Below are positions 57,989 through 64,000 of a stretch of 64,000 nucleotides of DNA, in pieces. Below the pieces are notes generated by a model, which worked only from the letters and a program-made list of their open reading frames with translations, had not been told where the DNA came from and ran no database searches. The stretch lies in NCBI RefSeq assembly GCF_014200455.1, contig NZ_JACHBW010000003.1, forward strand, positions 186,001-250,000. Direction: 5' to 3'. How positions within the stretch are numbered: the stretch's first letter is position 1; every line of letters starts with the position of its first letter. Origin of the DNA: Paraburkholderia bannensis. GTDB taxonomy: Bacteria > Pseudomonadota > Gammaproteobacteria > Burkholderiales > Burkholderiaceae. Position numbers and translations under genes: made by a program.

Positions 57989-60900
57989 GTGCGTCTGACC
58001 TCGATTAAACTCGCTGGCTTCAAATCATTCGTCGATCCCACGCATTTCCAGGTTCCGGGCCAACTCGTCGGAGTGGTCGGGCCGAATGGCTGTGGCAAAT
58101 CGAACATCATCGACGCCGTGCGCTGGGTGCTCGGCGAATCCCGCGCCTCCGAACTGCGCGGCGAGTCGATGCAGGACGTCATTTTCAACGGTTCCACGGC
58201 GCGCAAGCCCGGTAGCCGCGCAAGCGTCGAACTCGTGTTCGACAACGCGGATGGCCGCGCCGCCGGCCAGTGGGGCCAGTATGCCGAAATCGCCGTCAAG
58301 CGCGTGCTCACGCGCGACGGCACGTCCAGCTACTACATCAACAACCTGCCGGCGCGCCGCCGCGACATCCAGGACATCTTCCTCGGCACGGGACTGGGCC
58401 CACGCGCTTACGCGATCATCGGGCAGGGCATGATCGCCCGCATCATCGAAGCCAAGCCCGAAGAGCTGCGCGTGTTTCTCGAAGAAGCCGCAGGCGTGTC
58501 GAAGTACAAGGAACGCCGCCGCGAAACCGAAAACCGCCTGCACGACACGCGCGAAAATCTCACGCGTGTGGAAGACATCGTGCGCGAGCTGTCGACCAAT
58601 CTGGAGAAGCTCGAAGGTCAGGCCGTGGTGGCCACGCGTTATCGCGAACTGCAGGCCGATGGCGAGGAAAAGCAGCGTCTGCTGTGGCTGTTGCGCAAGA
58701 ACGAAGCAGCGGCCGAGCAGCAGCGCCAGCAGCGCGCGATCGAGCAGGCGCAGATCGACCTCGAACGCCACACAGCGCAGTTGCGCGAAGTCGAAGCGCA
58801 GCTCGAAACGCTGCGCGTCGCCCACTATTCGGCCAGCGACGCCATGCAGGGCGCGCAGGGCTCGCTCTACGAAGCCAACGCGGAAGTCAGCCGCCTCGAA
58901 GCCGAAATCAAGTTCATCGTCGAGTCGCGCAACCGTGTGCAGGCGCAGATCGCCGCGCTCACCGCGCAGCGCGAGCAATGGCAGGTTCAGGCGCAGAAGG
59001 CCCAGGACGACATCGAAGACGCCGAAGAGCAACTGGCGATGGGCGAGGAAAAGGCCGCTGTCGCGGAAGACGAGGCGGCCGCGAAGCAGGAAGCCTTGCC
59101 CGCGCTGGAAAACCGCTGGCGCGATGCGCAATCGCAACTGAACGAAGAGCGCGCGGGCATCGCGCGCACCGAGCAGGCGATCAAGCTCGAAGCCGCGCAT
59201 CAGCGCAACGCCGACCAGATGCTTCAGCAGCTTCAGCAGCGCGAAGAGCGCCTGAAGTCGGAAGCAGGCGGCCTCGACGCGCCCGACGAAGTGCAGCTCG
59301 AAGAGTTGCGCATGCAACTGGCGGAGCAGGAAGAGATCCAGCGCGATGCTCAGGATCGTCTGTCCGATGCGCAGGAAACTGTGCCGCGTCTGGATGCGCA
59401 GCGCCGCGCCGCGCACGAACGCGTCAACGCGGAAAGCGCGCAGACGCACCAGCTCGAAGCGCGTCTGGCGGCGCTCAAGCAGTTGCAGGAAAACGTCCAG
59501 ACCGAAGGCAAGATCCAGCCGTGGCTCGAACGTCACGAACTGGGTGCGCTGCCGCGTCTGTGGAAGAAGCTGCACGTGGAAGCCGGTTGGGAAACCGCGC
59601 TCGAAGCCGTGCTGCGCGAGCGCCTCGCTGCGCTCGAAGTGTCGAATCTCGACTGGGTCAAGGCGTTCGCCAGCGACGCGCCGCCCGCCAAGCTCGCGTT
59701 CTATGCGCCGCCGCTTGCGGCTGCCACGTCCGCTGCGCCTGCCGGCTTTACGCCGCTGCTCTCGCTCGTGCGTATCGACGATGCGGGCCTGCGTGCGGTG
59801 CTGACCGAATGGCTCGGCACGACCTTCGTTGCTGCCGACCTTGCCGAAGGTCTCGCGAAGCGCGCGCAACTGCCCGAGGGCGGCGTGTTCGTGGTGAAGG
59901 CGGGCCATATGGTCACGCGCGTCGGCGTACAGCTTTATGCCGCCGATTCTGAGCAGGCCGGCATGCTGGCGCGCCAGCAGGAAATCGAAAATCTCACGCT
60001 GCAACTGCGCGCCCAGGCGCTGCTTGCCGACGAGGCGCGTACCGCCGTAGTGCGCGCCGAAGCCGCGCACACCCAGGCGGCCCAGCAGCTCGCCGAATTG
60101 CGCCAGCAGGCCGAACGCGCCACGCAGCGCGTGCACGCGCTGCAGATGGACGTGCTCAAGCTGACCCAGGCGCATGAGCGCTACACGGCGCGCAGCACCC
60201 AGATCCGCGAAGAGCTCGAAGAGATTCGCGCGCAGATCGAAGAGCAACGCGCGCTGCGTGCGGAGTCGGAAGCGAATTTCGAGCGTCACGACACCGAACT
60301 CGCCGAATTGCAGGCGCGCTTCGAAGACAATCAGCTCGCGTTCGAGGCGCTCGACGAAGAACTCGGTGCGGCGCGCAACCAGGCGCGCGATCTCGAACGC
60401 GCGGCCGGCGATGCGCGTTTCGCGGCGCGCAACATGGCTAACCGCATCGAAGAGCTCAAGCGCAACGTGCAGGTCGCGCACGACCAGAGCGAGCGTGTGG
60501 CCGCGTCGCTCGAAGACGCGCGCGCCGAGCTCGAAACCATCAACGAGCAGACCGCGCACACGGGTCTGCACGACGCGCTGGAAATCCGCGCCGAAAAGGA
60601 AGAAGCGCTGCGCAACGCGCGCGCCGAACTCGACGATCTGAGCGCGAAGCTGCGTGCCGCCGACGAAACGCGCCTGAACGCCGAACGCGCGCTGCAGCCG
60701 CTGCGCGACCGCATCACCGAATTGCAGTTGAAGGAACAGGCCGCGCGCCTGAACGGCGAGCAGTTCGTCGAGCAGCTTCAGGCGGCGGGCGTGGATGAAA
60801 TTGCGCTGCAGGAAAAGCTCACGCCGGATCTCAAGGCGCCCTATCTGCAAGGCGAAGTCACGCGCATCAACAACGCGATCACGGCGCTCGGTCCGGTCAA

Positions 60901-61507
60901 TATGGCCGCGCTCGACGAACTGGCCGCCGCGAAGGAGCGTAAGACCTTCCTCGACGCGCAGTCGGCCGACCTGACGAGCGCGATCGAAACGCTCGAAGAC
61001 GCGATCCGCAAGATCGACCAGGAAACGCGCACGCTGCTGCAAGGCACGTTCGATCAGGTGAACCATCATTTTGGCGAGCTGTTCCCGCGCCTGTTCGGTG
61101 GCGGCCAGGCGAAGCTCATCATGACCGGCGACGAGATTCTCGACGCGGGCGTGCAGGTGATGGCGCAGCCGCCTGGCAAGAAGAATTCGACCATTCATCT
61201 GTTGTCGGGTGGCGAGAAAGCGCTCACGGCGACGGCGCTGGTGTTCGCGATGTTCCAGCTCAATCCGGCGCCGTTCTGTCTGCTGGACGAGGTGGATGCG
61301 CCGCTCGACGACGCCAACACGGAACGCTTCGCGAACCTGGTGCGCGCGATGTCCGACAAGACGCAGTTCCTCTTCATTTCGCACAACAAGATCGCGATGG
61401 AGATGGCGCAGCAGTTGATCGGCGTGACGATGCAGGAGCAGGGCGTGTCGCGGATCGTGGCCGTGGACATGGAAACGGCCGCGGGTTTCGCACAGAATAT
61501 CGGCTGA
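57989..61507 (+). CDS. smc: Chromosome segregation protein SMC
   Basis: 1172 residues from GTG 57989. The N-terminal head has Walker A GPNGCGKSNIID (about 31-42). Two long coiled coils (about 165-490 and 660-995) flank a hinge (about 500-655), and the C-terminal head holds signature LSGGEKALTATAL and Walker B LLDEVDAPLDD. Full length and intact. ATP-driven loop extruder that compacts and aligns daughter chromosomes, usually with ScpA/ScpB, which are not in this window. Followed by zipA and ligA. Confidence 0.97.
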   Translation: MRLTSIKLAGFKSFVDPTHFQVPGQLVGVVGPNGCGKSNIIDAVRWVLGESRASELRGESMQDVIFNGSTARKPGSRASVELVFDNADGRAAGQWGQYAEIAVKRVLTRDGTSSYYINNLPARRRDIQDIFLGTGLGPRAYAIIGQGMIARIIEAKPEELRVFLEEAAGVSKYKERRRETENRLHDTRENLTRVEDIVRELSTNLEKLEGQAVVATRYRELQADGEEKQRLLWLLRKNEAAAEQQRQQRAIEQAQIDLERHTAQLREVEAQLETLRVAHYSASDAMQGAQGSLYEANAEVSRLEAEIKFIVESRNRVQAQIAALTAQREQWQVQAQKAQDDIEDAEEQLAMGEEKAAVAEDEAAAKQEALPALENRWRDAQSQLNEERAGIARTEQAIKLEAAHQRNADQMLQQLQQREERLKSEAGGLDAPDEVQLEELRMQLAEQEEIQRDAQDRLSDAQETVPRLDAQRRAAHERVNAESAQTHQLEARLAALKQLQENVQTEGKIQPWLERHELGALPRLWKKLHVEAGWETALEAVLRERLAALEVSNLDWVKAFASDAPPAKLAFYAPPLAAATSAAPAGFTPLLSLVRIDDAGLRAVLTEWLGTTFVAADLAEGLAKRAQLPEGGVFVVKAGHMVTRVGVQLYAADSEQAGMLARQQEIENLTLQLRAQALLADEARTAVVRAEAAHTQAAQQLAELRQQAERATQRVHALQMDVLKLTQAHERYTARSTQIREELEEIRAQIEEQRALRAESEANFERHDTELAELQARFEDNQLAFEALDEELGAARNQARDLERAAGDARFAARNMANRIEELKRNVQVAHDQSERVAASLEDARAELETINEQTAHTGLHDALEIRAEKEEALRNARAELDDLSAKLRAADETRLNAERALQPLRDRITELQLKEQAARLNGEQFVEQLQAAGVDEIALQEKLTPDLKAPYLQGEVTRINNAITALGPVNMAALDELAAAKERKTFLDAQSADLTSAIETLEDAIRKIDQETRTLLQGTFDQVNHHFGELFPRLFGGGQAKLIMTGDEILDAGVQVMAQPPGKKNSTIHLLSGGEKALTATALVFAMFQLNPAPFCLLDEVDAPLDDANTERFANLVRAMSDKTQFLFISHNKIAMEMAQQLIGVTMQEQGVSRIVAVDMETAAGFAQNIG

Positions 61508-61514
61508 GCGATTC

Positions 61515-61553
61515 AGAGAACGAAGTTAGAGAACTAAGTTAGAGAACTAAAGG
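61515..61553 (+). repeat. 13-base tandem repeat between smc and zipA
   Basis: Three units AGAGAACGAAGTT, AGAGAACTAAGTT and AGAGAACTAAAGG, starting eight bases after the smc stop. AT-rich against a GC-rich background. The last unit contains AAAGGA. Confidence 0.9.
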
Positions 61554-61686
61554 ACGGCGCGCGGTGCGCGCGCGGCAGCGCCTCAGGAAGGCGGCCGGCG
61601 CACAGGGCCGCGACGCCACGCTTGCGCAAGGCGCATTGGCACAGGCCGGTGCGCGCCGCCGGAAAAGAATTGCAGATGGAGCATGC

Positions 61687-63015
61687 ATGGATCAGTTGAC
61701 TCTCGGGTTGATCGGCGCTGGCGCCGTAGTCGTCGGGGGCGTGGTGGTATACAACGCGTGGCAGGGCGCCAGGGTGCGCCGTCGCATGCCGCGCCCGATG
61801 CCCGAGGAAGCGGTCGAGTCGCCGCAACGCGACGACCTGCAGGAGCCGAGCCCGTTTATCGAGCCGGCGCGCGCACCGTCGCGGCGCGAGCCTTCGCTGG
61901 CGGCCGCCGGAACCGAGGAGACTGTCGAGCGAGTGGAGCCGGGCTTCGGCACGGCCGCGCCCGCTGACACTCCGGTTGATATCCAGGCCGAAAACACCTC
62001 GCCGAACGGTTTTGCCGAAACCGAAGCCGCCCACGCGCAAGGCGAGATGCCCGTCGTGGCGCAGGCCGAGTCGGGTGAGCACGGTGGCGCGGCCGCACCT
62101 TCAGAACAGGCCGCAGCGCATCAACCGACTCCCGTAAGTGAAGACGAACGCGTCGAGCCCGTGCTGCCCGCCGCGACGACGATTTCCTCGGCGCCGCCCG
62201 CGATCGTGGACCGCCGCATCGACTGCATCGTGCCGATCCGTCTGGGTGCGGTGCTGCCGGGCGAGCGCGTGATTCCGCTCGCGCAACGCCTGCGCCGCGC
62301 GGGCAGCAAGCCCGTGCACATCGAAGGCAAGCCGGAAGGCGGCGACAACTGGGAGCTGCTGCAAAACGGCGTGCGTTACGAAGAACTGCGCGCCGCTGCG
62401 CAACTCGCGAACCGTAACGGCCCGCTCAACGAGCTGGAATTCTCGGAGTTCGTCGCGGGCGTGCATCAGCTTGCCGATGCGCTCGACGGCCTGCCCGAAT
62501 TTCCGGATATGACCGAGACGGTCGCGATGGCGCGCGAACTTGATGGCTTCGCCGCGCAATGCGACGCGCAGCTCTCGATCAACGTGCTGTCGGACGGCGC
62601 ACCGTGGTCGGCGAATTACGTGCAGGCGGTGTCGGCCCAGGACGGCCTGCTGCTTTCGCGAGACGGCACGCGTTTCGTGAAGCTGGACGCGAAGCAAAGC
62701 CCGGTCTTCATGCTGCAGTTCGGCGACACCAATTTCCTGCGCGATGATCTCACCTACAAGGGCGGCCAGATGATCACGCTGATCCTCGATGTGCCGGTGG
62801 CCGACGAGGACATCCTGCCGTTCCGCCTGATGTGCGACTATGCGCGTTCGCTCGCGGAGCGCATCGGCGGGCGCGTGGTGGACGACCAGCGCCGCCCGCT
62901 GCCGGAATCTGTGCTGCAGAACATCGACAAGCAACTGATGACGCTTTACGCGAAGCTCGAACAGGCCGGCATTCCTGCGGGTTCGGCGGCGACTCGCCGC
63001 TTGTTCAGCCAGTAA
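61687..63015 (+). CDS. zipA: Cell division protein ZipA
   Basis: 442 residues from ATG 61687 (GGAG upstream; a GTG at 61564 would extend it but put sequence before the anchor). Residues 4-24 (LTLGLIGAGAVVVGGVVVYN) are the single N-terminal TM. A long Pro/Glu/Ala-rich linker spans about 30-175, and the FtsZ-binding domain about 180-435. It tethers FtsZ to the membrane at the division site. smc-zipA-ligA order matches other beta-proteobacteria. A terminator follows. Confidence 0.92.
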   Translation: MDQLTLGLIGAGAVVVGGVVVYNAWQGARVRRRMPRPMPEEAVESPQRDDLQEPSPFIEPARAPSRREPSLAAAGTEETVERVEPGFGTAAPADTPVDIQAENTSPNGFAETEAAHAQGEMPVVAQAESGEHGGAAAPSEQAAAHQPTPVSEDERVEPVLPAATTISSAPPAIVDRRIDCIVPIRLGAVLPGERVIPLAQRLRRAGSKPVHIEGKPEGGDNWELLQNGVRYEELRAAAQLANRNGPLNELEFSEFVAGVHQLADALDGLPEFPDMTETVAMARELDGFAAQCDAQLSINVLSDGAPWSANYVQAVSAQDGLLLSRDGTRFVKLDAKQSPVFMLQFGDTNFLRDDLTYKGGQMITLILDVPVADEDILPFRLMCDYARSLAERIGGRVVDDQRRPLPESVLQNIDKQLMTLYAKLEQAGIPAGSAATRRLFSQ

Positions 63016-63038
63016 GCCTGGCCGCACTTCAGCGTGCG

Positions 63039-63077
63039 CAAAAGGCGCGGTGCCATCAGGGCGCCGCGCCTTTTTTC
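63039..63077 (+). terminator. Intrinsic terminator after zipA
   Basis: AAGGCGCGGTGCC / GGCGCCGCGCCTT (13 bp with one T-G pair), loop ATCAG, then TTTTTT. Confidence 0.93.

Positions 63078-64000
<923 letters not shown>

Noticed and set aside
58025..61384. 1119-codon open frame antisense to smc
   Set aside because: High-GC antisense shadow with Arg/His/Leu-rich composition; smc is complete and conserved on the plus strand.

Overview
The window is high-GC, gene-dense bacterial core chromosome. Gene content and order point to the Burkholderia/Paraburkholderia/Caballeronia group of Burkholderiales: SMC with ZipA and LigA, a DUF2866-type small protein, clustered tRNA-Glu/tRNA-Asp genes, the suhB-trmJ-cysE block, and the dapC-dapD-yffB-dapE-prmB operon. 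The species cannot be fixed from sequence reading alone. I see no insertion sequence, prophage, integrase, CRISPR array, toxin-antitoxin pair or recognisable defence system. Both window ends cut genes: suhB loses its 3' end at the left edge and ligA loses its 3' part at the right edge.

Layout. 1-3 kb: suhB (-), trmJ, cysE. 3-6 kb: leftward TPR protein, periplasmic and cytoplasmic cyclophilins, and lpxH. 6-13 kb: rightward cysS, an AlkA-like glycosylase, accA, tilS and lysC, the last with a 491-base structured leader region. 13 kb: tRNA-Ser(GCT) and a small secreted protein. 14-21 kb: fabI (-), then the yejABEF peptide/microcin-type ABC importer. 21-25 kb: an NlpC/P60 hydrolase, a patatin lipoprotein and gltX. 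25-26 kb: tRNA-Ala plus three tandem tRNA-Glu/tRNA-Asp pairs. 26-28 kb: GNAT, AraC and gamma-glutamylcyclotransferase genes.

28-34 kb is a two-carbon (glyoxylate) neighbourhood: malate synthase aceB behind an L-2-haloacid dehalogenase, a divergent LysR regulator, a UspA protein and isocitrate lyase aceA. 34-40 kb: an RhlE-type helicase, acyl-CoA-binding protein, then tsaB-rimI-udg-DUF1853. 40-49 kb: thiD, lplT, alr, radA, a DUF2866 protein, a racemase of the CaiB/AMACR family and an ABC-F ATPase. 49-57 kb: glutathione peroxidase, cardiolipin synthase and the leftward DAP operon. 57-64 kb: an EamA transporter, smc, zipA and ligA.

Physiologically, lysC, dapC, dapD and dapE supply diaminopimelate and lysine. 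Alr, ThiD, FabI, AccA, LpxH, LplT and Cls serve the cell wall, cofactors and membranes. TilS, TsaB, TrmJ, CysS, GltX and eight tRNA genes serve decoding. RadA, LigA, the two glycosylases and SMC serve genome maintenance.

The most unusual signals are not genes. They are short tandem repeats: 9-base in-frame arrays inside tsaB, tilS and rhlE, and 10-, 11- and 13-base arrays at the fabI, dapE, smc/zipA and fabI-3' boundaries. There are also overlapping palindromes before aceA, a structured lysC leader and several unexplained inverted repeats. No clearly new multi-gene system was found.
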